Assembly: GCF_000151315.2 (NCBI RefSeq)
Contig: NW_011887299.1
Span: forward strand, 1,447,884 to 1,511,883
DNA: 64,000 nucleotides
Source: Capsaspora owczarzaki ATCC 30864
Lineage: Eukaryota > Opisthokonta > Filasterea
Reading direction: 5' to 3'
The translations under genes were made by a program, and so were the position numbers. The notes under the pieces were generated by a model that had not been told where the DNA came from, did no database searches, and saw nothing but the letters and a program-made list of their open reading frames with translations. Shown piece by piece: positions 42,705 through 53,290 of the stretch (within the stretch, counting starts at the first letter, position 1; each line of letters begins with the position of its first letter).

Positions 42705-43240
42705 CCTGAACAGCAAAGAAGAAAATACGGAGTGAAGAGAGCGAGTGAGCTGGGTGGCTCAGAAATCAAAACAATGACAAGAATGACAAAAATGACAACA
42801 TGACTCACGGAGATCTAAAATTGAAGCATTTTGGAGGGTGAACAGCAAGTGACGAGGAGAGAGAGGGAAGAGAGAGAGAGAGGCGCAACACTGAAGCTTC
42901 ACCTTGTCAATCTCGCTGGTCCGGACTGGATTGGCACGGTTTTTCACTATGAACATGCCTATTGAACGCTGAACAGTACAGTGAGCGCGATCAGAGAGCG
43001 AAGCACGAGTCCTGTAGTAGCGAAGGGCGATTCACACCATCCCGAGAAGAACAGTTCCAGCTCAGTCTCAGATCGGCAGCAAAGCAAGGTCCCACACTCT
43101 TACATCTGTTCTATTCTATTAACAGAGCAGCAGGCATCACTCCTTCCATCCAACAGTCGAACGAACGCAAAAGCAAGCTGCAGCGCGCACTTCATCCTCC
43201 TCACTTGCTCAGACTGCTCTGCGGCACCAGCATCAAGACC
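42705..43240. promoter_or_regulatory. Divergent upstream region of SLC35A and PDE12
   Basis: 536 bp between divergent starts. The frame from 42962 is open into PDE12, but its first ATG is at 43241, so the upstream part is treated as 5'UTR. No distinct motif was recognised. Confidence 0.5.
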
Positions 43241-45232
43241 ATGTCCGCATCCACATCCGCGTCCGCATCCACATTCGCATCCACACCGCTGATCTGTGTC
43301 GTGCGACGCCCAGCCGCGGCGGGATCGAGCCAGGTCGGACTCGCGCTCGACTACGGCGGCGTCGCAGTGAACATGACGCGCCAGGCCGACGAGACCATCG
43401 AGCGCACCTTCGAGCGCCTCACGCGGACCATCCAGTCGTCCATGTCCAAGCGCGACGCAGCGACCAAGGGCAAGGGCGGCAGCGCCACCAGTCCAGCGAC
43501 CTCTGGGACTGCTGCGACTCTGCTCACGATCGACCTCCTCGACGCCGGTGCAGGCGCTGCCAGGATTGCACCGACAACCACGAACGGAGACGCATGGCAG
43601 CAGGGCCAGACGCTGGTCATTGGCTCGACGCGGTTTGACGTTGTGCTCAATCCGCCGCTCGTTACGCAACTTACGCTGTGCGAGCCGGCACGCGTCGGAT
43701 TGCCGCTCGTGCCCGTTGCATCATTCGAAAATTGCGCAAGACAGGACGCCACCTGGTCCTGGCATCGTGTTGCGGCTCCGACCCCAGCAGCAGACGCCAA
43801 GAAATCCGCCAGCAAGCAACAAGCTCAACTCCCAACGACCAAACCAATCGCGACCTCGCAAGTGTACCTACCAGTTCCGGAAGATCTAGATCACTTGCTG
43901 CAGTGTGTGTGCACCCCAAAGAACGCAGCCTCAGGCGCAGTTGGACAGCCAGCCACCGTTCTGCTGACAAAGGTGGTCGCACCAACCACGCCATCCTCGC
44001 ATCCCATCCCTCACCATCTTCTCCCGACCGACAGCCGCGGTGCCGACAACCGCGTTTCGGTGCTGCATCAACATACGCAACCACCGCCACCCCCACCAGC
44101 CGTGGCTTTGCCGAGCCAACCCATCCCAGCAAACTGCTTGGCGCCCGTCTCGCCACTGGAGCGATCAGCGGGTGCTCAGCTCCGTGTCGTCACGTATAAC
44201 ATTCTGGCAGATGTCTATGCCGACTCGGACTATGCCCGAACCGTCTTGTACCCGTATTGTGCGCCGTTCGCCCTCAAGCTGGACTATCGTCGACAAATGA
44301 TTGCGCGCGAGCTGCAGCGCTTTGACGGCGACCTTGTCTGTCTGCAGGAGGTCGAACGCAAGCAATTCCAAACCTTCTTTGAGCCCTTTATGGAGAGCCT
44401 TGGATTTCTGGGTCTCTTCCGATGCAAGACGCGCTCGATCGCCGAGGGCTCGGCCATGTTCTTCCGGCGCAGCCAATTCAGCTTGGTGAGCTCGCACGAC
44501 GTCGCGCTCAACGAGCGATGGAAGACGGCTCCCCACTGCGCAAAACTGGCCCGCCTGCTTGAAACCCACTCTGGACTGCAGGCCAAGTTTGAGGAGCTGT
44601 CCACTGTCGCGCAAATTTCCGTCCTGCATCAGCTCGAGCATCCCACCGGCTCACCCGCACGCTTTGTCATTGCCGCCAACACGCACCTGTACTTTCATCC
44701 AAAGGCCAACAACTTCCGCCTGATGCAAATGTCGGTGATTTTGTCCGAAATCGAGAGCGCCAAAGCCGCTCTGCGCGAGCAGCACCCGCACGCCCGCATC
44801 GCAGTCGTGTTTTGCGGCGATTTCAACAGCTGGTCCGACCGTGCTGCGTGCAAGCTGGCCACAATGGGCTCCATCCCGGCATCGCACGAGGATTGGGACT
44901 TTTTGCTCGAGCTGGCGAGCGGCGAGGAGAATGAGGATGCCAGCAGCAGCAGCAGTGTCAACGCTTCCGCCAACACTGCTCGGCGTCTGGGTGTCGACCT
45001 CGATCATGGACTGCACCTCGTGAGCGTGTGTGGTGATGCCGCGTACACCAACTATGTCGGCGGCTTTAACGCGTGCCTGGATCACATTTTCGTGGATTCG
45101 CACGAGCTGGCTGTGACCTCTGTCTTGCCGATGCCCTCGCACCACGAGGTGACTACCAATCGGGCCCTCCCGTCTGTCGTTTTCCCGAGCGACCATCTTG
45201 CGCTTGTCGCTGATTTCCGCTGGACAGAGTAG
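43241..45232 (+). CDS. PDE12: PDE12-like 2',5'-phosphodiesterase/poly(A) exonuclease (EEP family)
   Basis: A single exon of 663 residues. The C-terminal half is an exonuclease-endonuclease-phosphatase domain very close to human PDE12: VVTYNILADVYADSDYARTVLYPYCAP (two parts), LVCLQEVERKQF with the catalytic Glu, ANTHLYFHPKA, VFCGDFNSW, GSIPASHEDW, AYTNYVGGFNACLDHIFVD and the closing FPSDHLALV with Asp-His. PDE12 removes 2',5'-oligoadenylate and mitochondrial poly(A) tails; in animals it is mitochondrial. The N-terminal 300 residues are variable with Pro/Ser-rich linkers and a tandem Ser-Ala run at the start. A basic, Arg-containing early segment (VVRRPAAAGSS) could serve in mitochondrial import, but no confident presequence is evident. 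Confidence 0.93.
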   Translation: MSASTSASASTFASTPLICVVRRPAAAGSSQVGLALDYGGVAVNMTRQADETIERTFERLTRTIQSSMSKRDAATKGKGGSATSPATSGTAATLLTIDLLDAGAGAARIAPTTTNGDAWQQGQTLVIGSTRFDVVLNPPLVTQLTLCEPARVGLPLVPVASFENCARQDATWSWHRVAAPTPAADAKKSASKQQAQLPTTKPIATSQVYLPVPEDLDHLLQCVCTPKNAASGAVGQPATVLLTKVVAPTTPSSHPIPHHLLPTDSRGADNRVSVLHQHTQPPPPPPAVALPSQPIPANCLAPVSPLERSAGAQLRVVTYNILADVYADSDYARTVLYPYCAPFALKLDYRRQMIARELQRFDGDLVCLQEVERKQFQTFFEPFMESLGFLGLFRCKTRSIAEGSAMFFRRSQFSLVSSHDVALNERWKTAPHCAKLARLLETHSGLQAKFEELSTVAQISVLHQLEHPTGSPARFVIAANTHLYFHPKANNFRLMQMSVILSEIESAKAALREQHPHARIAVVFCGDFNSWSDRAACKLATMGSIPASHEDWDFLLELASGEENEDASSSSSVNASANTARRLGVDLDHGLHLVSVCGDAAYTNYVGGFNACLDHIFVDSHELAVTSVLPMPSHHEVTTNRALPSVVFPSDHLALVADFRWTE

Positions 45233-45346
45233 ACTTTGGTCGGTTTCTACTGTCTGCAATAGAATTTGTCGTTCATTGTTGTCGATTCGATTGCAAGTTC
45301 AGTCACACTTTTTTTTTCCCCCCTCCCTTACTCAACGTCATTTGCA

Positions 45347-48346
45347 ATGCGGTGGCTGGTTGCATTGCTGATGGTGCTTGGCGCACTGCTGAGTCCCATT
45401 GGAGCATCAGCATCAGCATCAGCATCAGCGTCAGCAGCGGGTGATTCTTCAGTGACGACGGTTGCCTTTGTCCCTGGCTCGAATCTCCCTCCCGCCGTGG
45501 CCACCCGCGTCGCCGCTCTCCTCCAGCAAGCAGGTGAAGTGTGGCAAAACAGAGGGGAGAGGAAGGGGGAGAGGAAAGGGTTAGAGGAAGGGTCATCGGG
45601 TGCAGAGTGAGTCTTGTTGTGATTGAGTGCGTACGCGTGTCTCTCTCTCTCTCTCTCCTTCTCTCCTTCTCTCTGTGTATCTGTGTATGAGAGTGACTGA
45701 GTGACTGAGTGACTGAATGACTGAGGTTTCGCATTGTTTGTGGATGATCAACAAACAAAGCAAAACCAACAATGTCGGCTCAATTTCCAAAAAGCCGATC
45801 AAACACAAATTTCAATCACTCAATCACTCAACTCAACTCAAACTCAATCACTCAATCACTCAACTCAACTCAAACTCAATCACTCAATCACTCAACTCAA
45901 CTCGATTCAACTCAACTCAAACTCAATCACTCAACTCAATCACTCAACTCAATCACTCAACTCAATCACTCAATCACTCAATCACTCAACTCAAACTCAA
46001 TTCAATCACTCAATCACTCACCGGTCAACTACTCTCCTTGTCTNNNNNNNNNNNNNNNNNNNNNNNNNNNNNNNNNNNNNNNNNNNNNNNNNNNNNNNNN
46101 NNNNNNNNNNNNNNNNNNNNNNNNNNNNNNNNNNNNNNNNNNNNNNNNNNNNNNNNNNNNNNNNNNNNNNNNNNNNNNNNNNNNNNNNNNNNNNNNNNNN
46201 NNNNNNNNNNNNNNNNNNNNNNNNNNNNNNNNNNNNNNNNNNNNNNNNNNNNNNNNNNNNNNNNNNNNNNNNNNNNNNNNNNNNNNNNNNNNNNNNNNNN
46301 NNNNNNNTGTACGCATGCTACGGCGCGCTGCAGCAGCTCGGATTTGGATTTCTGCACCCGCTCGCACCGCTCGTCCCGTCCGTGTTGCGCAATGCAAGCG
46401 CGATCGCCGGGTTTAAGCAGTCCGAGAGTCCCGCCTGGCCGGTGCGCGGATTCCACGTCCACTCAATGCACCCGCTCGAGCTGACCGACCTGCTCAATGG
46501 ACTCGACATCACGGCTGCTGGAAACGGATCGACCTACAGCGAGACGTGGGACTCCATGTTCCCGCAGTGGGAGCTCTACGTTGAATGGGCGGTCGCCAAC
46601 CGCCTCAGCCGCGTCGAGTGGGTGCTGTTGTGGGGCGAGGACTGGATTGACTTTGTCTACAGCACAGAGCGCCAGCAGCGCCTTGCCAAGCTCATCGCGG
46701 CGTGCAAGTCGTTTGGTCTTGTGCCGGGCGCCGACGTCCCGATTGCCCTGCGTCAGCAGCATGCCTGGGTGCTCGTGAACGACACTTCGTCGGATGCTGC
46801 CGCGGTCGCATCCATCCAGTACCACCTCAGGTGGCTGTCGGCCGCCGGATTCTCCTTCATTAGCACCGAAAGCGGCTTTAGCGAGTTTACGCACGGCAAC
46901 GACACGAGCATGCTGGCGTGGATGAACGAAACGGCGCGCTTCGCCGATGAGGAGCTGAATGGCATGCGTGTGCTCATCAAGTGCCACTGCTCGACCGGCC
47001 AGATCTGCAAGGACTATGTCGATCCCGACACTGGGCTGCCGCTCAACTTTAACTTTTTGCCAATCTACGCCGACTCGCGCATGGGCATCATGCCGCACAC
47101 GGTGCAAATGTACGCGTTTGACGACCCAGCCCCGACGTACGGCAACCAGAACTTTACCTACATGTTTGACTTTATGTTCAAGAACGCCCAAAAGAACGTG
47201 CGCGAGGTCGTCTACCACCCAGAGACGGCGTACTGGGTCAACTATGACATTGACGTCCCGCTGTTTCTGCCGTACTATGCCCTCGCGCGTCTGCGCGACC
47301 TGCGCCACATTGCAGGCTGGCAGCAGGCAACCGGCAGCTCCATTGACGGCCAGATGGTGTTTGACAGCGGCTGGGAGTATGCGTACTGGATGCAGGACGT
47401 CCTGACTGCGCGCGCAACGTGGAATCCGCGCACGGACATTGCCAATGATACCGAGGCCATGCGTGTGCTGATTCAGGATTACGTTGGCGCGTTCTTGGGC
47501 GATGCTACCTTTTCCTCTGCCTTTGCCGATGCCGTGCTGGATCTGATGAATGCCCAGCGCGATTTGCTCGTGCTTGGCAAGGTGCCGGGCCAGGCCACAC
47601 CCGCTGACGTGACCAAGCTCAACGGTATCGGCTATTTGGAGGGGTGGGATACGTGGGCCGATCTCGGCTCGCTGTCGCCGCACGCGCTGACGACCCAGCC
47701 ACTGCGGCTCTTGCTGAAGGAGATGATGCTGCCCGAGCACTCGCCAAAGTACTCTGAGGTGCGCCCTTTGCTCGCTGCGATGAATCAGAGCTTTAGCGTG
47801 CTCGCGACGCGCTTCCAGGCGCTCGTGCCAATGGCATCCGCCGATGGTGCGGCGCTGGTGCGTGAAATTGCCGATGTTGCGCAAATTCTCGCCAACCGTG
47901 CCCAGCAGATCTATGCGCTGTACGAAGGGGCGGACCTGTTTGGCAGCACGCCCGAGCACCGCAAGGCGATGCTTGCCGTTGGCCGCGACCTCATCACCCA
48001 AACCGCACCAATCATTGAGCGTCGCGAGGCCGCCTTCCGCGCCCCCGTGCCCCGTATCGCCGGCTGGCGTCAAGGGCCGACCGTGTACCACTACGGCTAC
48101 CTCTGGACTGCACACAGCCTGATGTACTGGTGGCGCGATTGGGCGATTGCATCCTTGTACACGATTGACGCGCTCAATCCGTGCTACCTCAACATGATTG
48201 CGCCCGCAGACGTGGCTCTCGGTGAAGGTCTGGCGTTGAACGCCACGCTTCTTGCAGAGCAAGTGCTCGACAAGCTTGGTTACAAGGATTTGGGCGATTG
48301 TCTGGGCTATCCCACGGCCGAGCCCGTGTATCCCGCTGATTTGTGA
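45347..48346 (+). CDS. Secreted glycosidase-like protein, interrupted by an assembly gap
   Basis: Exon 1 (45347-45533) encodes a signal peptide (MRWLVALLMVLGALLSPIGA), a Ser-Ala repeat and VAFVPGSNLPPAVATRVAALLQQAG, ending at a GTGAAG donor. The next coding sequence is inside or near the N gap 46044-46307. Reading resumes at 46308 with YACYGALQQLGFGFLHP and runs without interruption to the stop at 48344-48346. Visible blocks are WPVRGFHVHSMHPLELTDLLNG, a VEWVLLWGEDWIDF strand, STESGFSEFTHGNDTSM, WVNYDIDVPLFLPYYALARLRDL and YWMQDVLTARATW. The order (GxYxxLxxxGxxFLHP then RGFHxHTxHP then TIM-barrel-like acidic strands) recalls the alpha-glucuronidase/GH20-like N-domain plus barrel families. Catalytic residues cannot be named. 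It probably acts in a lysosome or outside the cell. Confidence 0.7.
45805..46022. repeat. Minisatellite of CAATCACT / CAACTCAACTCAAACT units
   Basis: About 200 bp built from two short words, TCAATCAC and TCAACTCAACTCAAAC, in a 24-base higher-order pattern. It sits in the first intron of the glycosidase-like gene and abuts the N gap, so it probably caused the assembly break. Confidence 0.9.
46044..46307. other. Assembly gap (264 N)
   Basis: A run of Ns. The true length is unknown. It hides at least one coding segment and a splice acceptor of the flanking gene. Confidence 1.
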
Positions 48347-48381
48347 ACAGTCGTGCGTGTTGTTGCTAGATTTGTTGATGT

Positions 48382-48444
<63 letters not shown>

Positions 48445-49040
48445 TTGGTGTGTGGTGGAAGGGTCGGCTGTTCCTGTCGTTTTGGCATAAACACGTCTGA
48501 AAACCAACAACAACAGCAAGGATCGAGTTCTCAAAGCACGTGCGAGTTATTGAGTTGGAGGTGGTAGTACCTGGTAGGAAGTCAGACACACTGCCTGTTG
48601 ATGTGTGGGGGCGGAGACCGTTTTGTGTTCGAGACCATGTCATGGGAAATGGGAGGTTGGATGAAGCATTGCGTCGTCGCACACTGGACATGACGCAACT
48701 GGTTGTTCACCTCGCACTGAGTGAGATTGAACAGTGTGTACGCTTTACGCAAACAAGTCACCTCCAAAGCAGCGACTAGCCGTCGAGCGATCGGGCGTTC
48801 CTCCTTTTGTTGCGCGACGTAAATGCATCCCTTCGTTTCCCGCAATCTACGACGCTTACTCTGCACGCTCGCAAACAAGCTCAAGCACGAGCCGTGACAT
48901 GGCAAACTTATTCGTCATTGTGTGTATTTTGTGTTTTTCCCACCTTATTTTCTTTTCTTTTTTCTTTCCGTTAAGACGTCCACTTCCCAGTTTGGAATCG
49001 AGTTCAGTTCATTTTTTTTTTAAACCGAATCCAAACATCC
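48347..49040. other. Intergenic region with a (GT)n array
   Basis: About 30 GT units at 48384-48443, then 600 bp without a supported gene. It contains the 3'UTR of the glycosidase-like gene and the upstream region of glutamine synthetase. Confidence 0.55.
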
Positions 49041-52000
49041 ATGTCGTCCCATTCCACCAACCCCCGCCGTGCCGTCACGAACGCCATCCTCTCGCGCCAG
49101 CCCGTCGAGTCCGAGCACTCTGCCAAGCAGCGCAGCGAGGGCACCAGCGCCTCCATGTAAGTCAGCAAGTGGTGTGTTCGATTCGCTCTTGGATGTGTGC
49201 TGGCTTCTTTCGCTTTTTTTTTCTTTTCGCTTGGTCTCTTCAAGCGAGCAATCGGGGGAGGGGTGGGTTTTTTCGTTGCTGTTGTGGCGGTTGCTGCAAT
49301 GAGTGAAGGGGCAAAATAGAAGGCGGGGGAAGCACAGAGAGAGAGAGAGAGCATCACAAAGTAGGAAGACGTCTTTTTTTGACGTGACTGAGGTTGAAAC
49401 TGAGGGCTTTTAAAATAATAAAATAAAATAAAAAGAATTAAAAAAGAATTAAAATAAAAAACCGAAACGCATGATTTCGATTTCTGATGACGAGCTTGCT
49501 TCGTTTTTGAACGGGGATTTCAGTGATGAGCTCTTTTTCAATGTCGTGGGTTGCTTGGTGAGAATGACAGCGAGGCGTGCTGGGCGACCGAAAGCAAACT
49601 GTGTGTGTGTGTGAAGAAAAGCCGCAGCCCACGAGGTTGCAGATTTTTATTTTATTCTTTTTATTCTTTTTTATTTTATTCTTTTTAACGTGATTCCTTG
49701 TCTTTCGTCCGGTTTTTTTTAAAAAGAGCCGTTTTTTTTTTTTTTTTTTTTTTTGGTTTTTTGCTCCTCCTCCGATCCGATGCCAAAAGCAGCAAACACA
49801 AGGAGCAAACTTCATGTTGTTTGATCGCGCTTGCATGCATTGGCTTCTTGATTGTGAAGCGAAGAGCGAGAGAGAGAGTCCGTAGCGTGGTAGTTTTTGT
49901 TGAGCCACCACCAACCACCCACTTTTGAGTGCTGTGGCCATCCATCCATTCTGTCCATTCTGTCCATTCTGCCCGTTCTGTGTCTTTGGGCTTTTTCGCA
50001 TTGAGAGTGAGAGTGACTGCTGTCGGGCTTCGTTTTACCTCGCTCGCTCGCTCGTCTGATCATTCTCTATCTCTCTTTACTTCTCTCTCTCTTGACTCTC
50101 CCTTGACTCTGCCTCTCTCTCTTGATGACCACTCGGCTCGTCTCGGCTCTGAGTCGCATCAGCTGCTCGCTCGGTTTTATTGATTAAAAAATCGGCTGGC
50201 TGTTTTTTAATGGTGGTAAAACAAACAAAAAAAAAAAAAAAAAAAAAAAAAAAGAAAGTTAAAAAAAAAAGCACACACTTTTTTTGTTGTGTCGTTTCAG
50301 TTGACAGGTGCAAATATATCAAAATAACAAAAAAGAAGGGGGGAAAAAAAAAAAACCAATACAACACTATTACTATCACTATGGATATCATGAAAGGGGA
50401 TGGACGGCGAGTACACCATCAACACATGAAACATAACAGTCTCACTCACTCAATCACCCCTTCTCTACTCATTCAGGCACGACTGGTGGTCGGAAAACTG
50501 GGCCGTCAATGTCTTCACACACGCCGAGATGAAGAAGCGCGTCCCCAAGAGCGTCTACAAGGAGTTCCAGACCTGCGTCCGCGAGTCGCGCCAGCTGCCC
50601 CCGATCGTCGCCGACGTGATTGCCAACGCCATGAAGGACTGGGCTGTCGAGCGCGGCGCCACCCACTTTACCCACTGGTTCCAGCCCATCCACATTGCCA
50701 CTGCCCGCAAGGACGACTCGTTCATCTCCTTCACTGGCAACGAAGGCAAGACCATCCTTGTAAGATGGAAGAAGAAGAAGAAGAAGAGGAAGAAGATGTG
50801 CAAAAAGGGCTCTGGTTGCCGTTGTTTTTGGACTTGTCCTCACACTCACACCCGCTGCTGCTGCTGCCAACTCGTTGACCAACTCTGTCACAGGAATTCT
50901 CTGGCGGTGAGCTCATCCGTGGCGAGCCCGATGCCTCTTCGTTCCCCAACGGCGGCATTCGCTCGACCTACGAGGCTCGCGGCTACACCACCTGGGACCC
51001 CAACTCGCCCGCCTTCCTCGTCAAGAACACGAACGGCCTCACGGTACAGCCAAAACAAATCATTGTTTTTTGTGATGACAAGTTTTTGTTCTTGTAGTTG
51101 TACGTTCGCTCACACTTTTTCCCCCTTTTGATTTTCGTATTTTTTTTCTTTTTATTTTTTTCTTTCTCTTGGGCTCCCGCAGCTGCTCATCCCCACCTGC
51201 TTCTGCTCGTGGACTGGCGAGGCCCTCGACGTCAAGACCCCGCTGCTCCGCTCGTCCGAGTCGCTCTCGCGCGAGGCTGTGCGCCTGCTCAAGATTATTG
51301 GCGACCACAAGGTCCGCTCTGTGCACACGACGCTTGGCGCCGAGCAAGAGTTCTTTGTCATTGACCGTGGCTTCTTCCTGGCTCGCCCCGATCTCTTGTT
51401 CTCGGGCCGCAGCGTCATTGGCGCCAAGCCCCCGAAGGGTCAGGAGATGGAGGACCACTACTTTGCCACCATGCCCCCGCGCGTGATGGCCTACATCCAG
51501 GAGGTTGAGCAGGAGCTGTGGCTCATGGGCATCCCCACCAAGACCCGCCACAACGAGGTCGCCCCCGGCCAGCACGAGATGGCTCCCATCTTTGAGGACT
51601 CCAACCTCGCTGCCGACCACAACATGATCATGATGGAGGTCCTCCGCGACGTTGCCACCCGCCACAACCTCACCTGCCTGCTGCACGAGAAGCCTTTCGC
51701 CTACGTCAACGGCTCTGGCAAGCACAACAACTGGTCGATGGCCACCGACTACGGCGTCAACCTCCTCGAGCCCTCCAAGAGCCCCCGCGACAACATGCCC
51801 TTCCACGTCTTCCTCGCCGCCGTAATCCGCGCCGTGGACGCCCATGCCGACATTCTCCGCGCCTCCATTGCCACGCCCGGCAACGACTTCCGTCTTGGCG
51901 CCAACGAGGCTCCTCCGGCCATCATGTCCATCTACCTCGGCTCTGAGATTGACGAGCTCGTCCGCGAGCTCATTGCCTACGACGACAAGTCCGAGCCTTC

Positions 52001-53018
52001 CGCTGCCGGCGGCCGTGGCGCCGACGGTCGCCCGAGCCTCTCCAAGATGGTTTCCGAGCTCAACATTGGCGGCACTGTCGCTCCTTTCAAGCGCGACCGC
52101 ACCGACCGCAACCGCACCTCTCCTTTTGCCTTCACTGGCAACAAGTTTGAGTTCCGCGCTGTCGGCTCGTCCCAGAACGTCGGTGCCACCGTCACCATCC
52201 TCAACACGATTGTTGCCGACGCCATCCGCAGCATTGCCACCGAGATTGAAAAGACTGCCGCCGAGGGCATTGAGCTCCCCAAGGCCATTCGCCGCGTCGT
52301 TCGCGACAACCTTCGCAAGCACGAGCGCATCATTTTCAACGGCAACGGCTACTCGCAGGAGTGGGTTGTCGAGGCTGAGAAGCGTGGCCTGCCCAACCTT
52401 CGCGAGACTGTCGCCGCCCTCTCGCAGTTTGAGAGCGAGAAGAGCATCCGACTTTTCGAGTCGCTCCGTGTCTTCTCTGCTTCCGAGATCAAGTCCCGCA
52501 AGAATGTCTACTTTGAGCACTATTGCAACACGATCAACATTGAGGCTCAGTGCGCCCTCAACCTGATCAACGCCCACGTCATCCCTTCGGGCGTCAACTA
52601 CCAGACTCAACTCGCCACCTCCATCAAGAGCGTCAAGGAGCTCAACCCTGCCGCCAAGCTCGAGGAGCAGACCCGCCGCCTCGGTGACGTGACCCTTCAC
52701 GTCGAGGGCGCCCTCCTTGCCTCCAAGAACCTCTCCGAGAAGCTTGCCGAGCGCCACAAGCACCACGAGTCCCCCGAGCAGCACGCCATGTGAGTAGAAT
52801 GATGTGTTTTTGTGTCGAGGATGGGTGGGTTGATTGTTGTGATTTTGCTCGAAAACAGTGAAAACTCACCACGATGCCTTTGTTGAAACAGCTTCTTCCG
52901 CGATGTTATCAAGCCATGCATCACTGAGGCTCGCGTGCACAGCGATAAGCTCGAGCACCTTGTTCCTGACGAAGTCTGGACTCTTCCCAAGTATTCCGAC
53001 ATGCTCTTCCTCAAGTAA
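49041..53018 (+). CDS. glnN: Glutamine synthetase type III (GlnN/GSIII)
   Basis: Five exons: 49041-49156, 50477-50759, 50894-51043, 51183-52789 and 52892-53018, giving 760 residues, the length typical of GSIII and about twice that of animal GSII. It joins ammonia to glutamate using ATP. The GSIII-specific N domain has THWFQPIH and an [17 protein letters not shown] segment. The catalytic core shows [45 protein letters not shown] and FEFRAVGSS. The C-terminal helical part includes [16 protein letters not shown]. The enzyme is found in bacteria and scattered protists (Dictyostelium, diatoms, haptophytes) but not in animals. Spliceosomal introns and host-like codon use show it is a settled nuclear gene. 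Intron 1 is 1320 bp and rich in poly-A/poly-T. Confidence 0.95.
50226..50254. repeat. Poly-A tract in GSIII intron 1
   Basis: Nearly 30 consecutive A, with further A-runs to about 50355. A matching poly-T run at 49733-49754 lies in the same intron, so the transcript could form a long A-U hairpin. Confidence 0.85.
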
Positions 53019-53290
53019 AGAAAGGGGCTCTTTCCACCCGTCTCTGTGCCTCGTCGCTGTTGTTTCGTGAATGAATGTATCTAGATTTTAATGTTGTGGT
53101 TGTTTCTCAATACAAACAAGAAAAAAGAAAAAAAAATCAAACCAGAAAAGCAAAAACTCTTGTTCTCTTTGTTGTTTTTGGACGAGTCACGTCGTCGTTG
53201 TGCGGAGTGATTGCACACTTTGCCGTTCTGCTGCATAGTTGTCTCAGTCCATACTTTTTTTTTCTTTTTCTTCTCCCCATCGAGTCCTGG

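Noticed and set aside
42903-42954. An alternative first exon for SLC35A (MFIVKNRANPVRTSEIDK) ending at GTGAAG
   Set aside because: It ends in phase 0, while the main exon begins in phase 1, so the join would be out of frame.
42962-43240. N-terminal extension of PDE12
   Set aside because: The frame is open but has no ATG before 43241 and no obvious upstream splice acceptor tied to another start.
46463-48691. A 742-residue minus-strand frame opposite the glycosidase-like gene
   Set aside because: It spans the (GT)n array as poly Thr-His and has no family resemblance; it mirrors strong codon bias of the plus-strand gene.
51060-52784. A 574-residue minus-strand frame opposite GSIII
   Set aside because: Shadow of the catalytic GSIII exon; Leu/Val/Gly-rich with no motifs.
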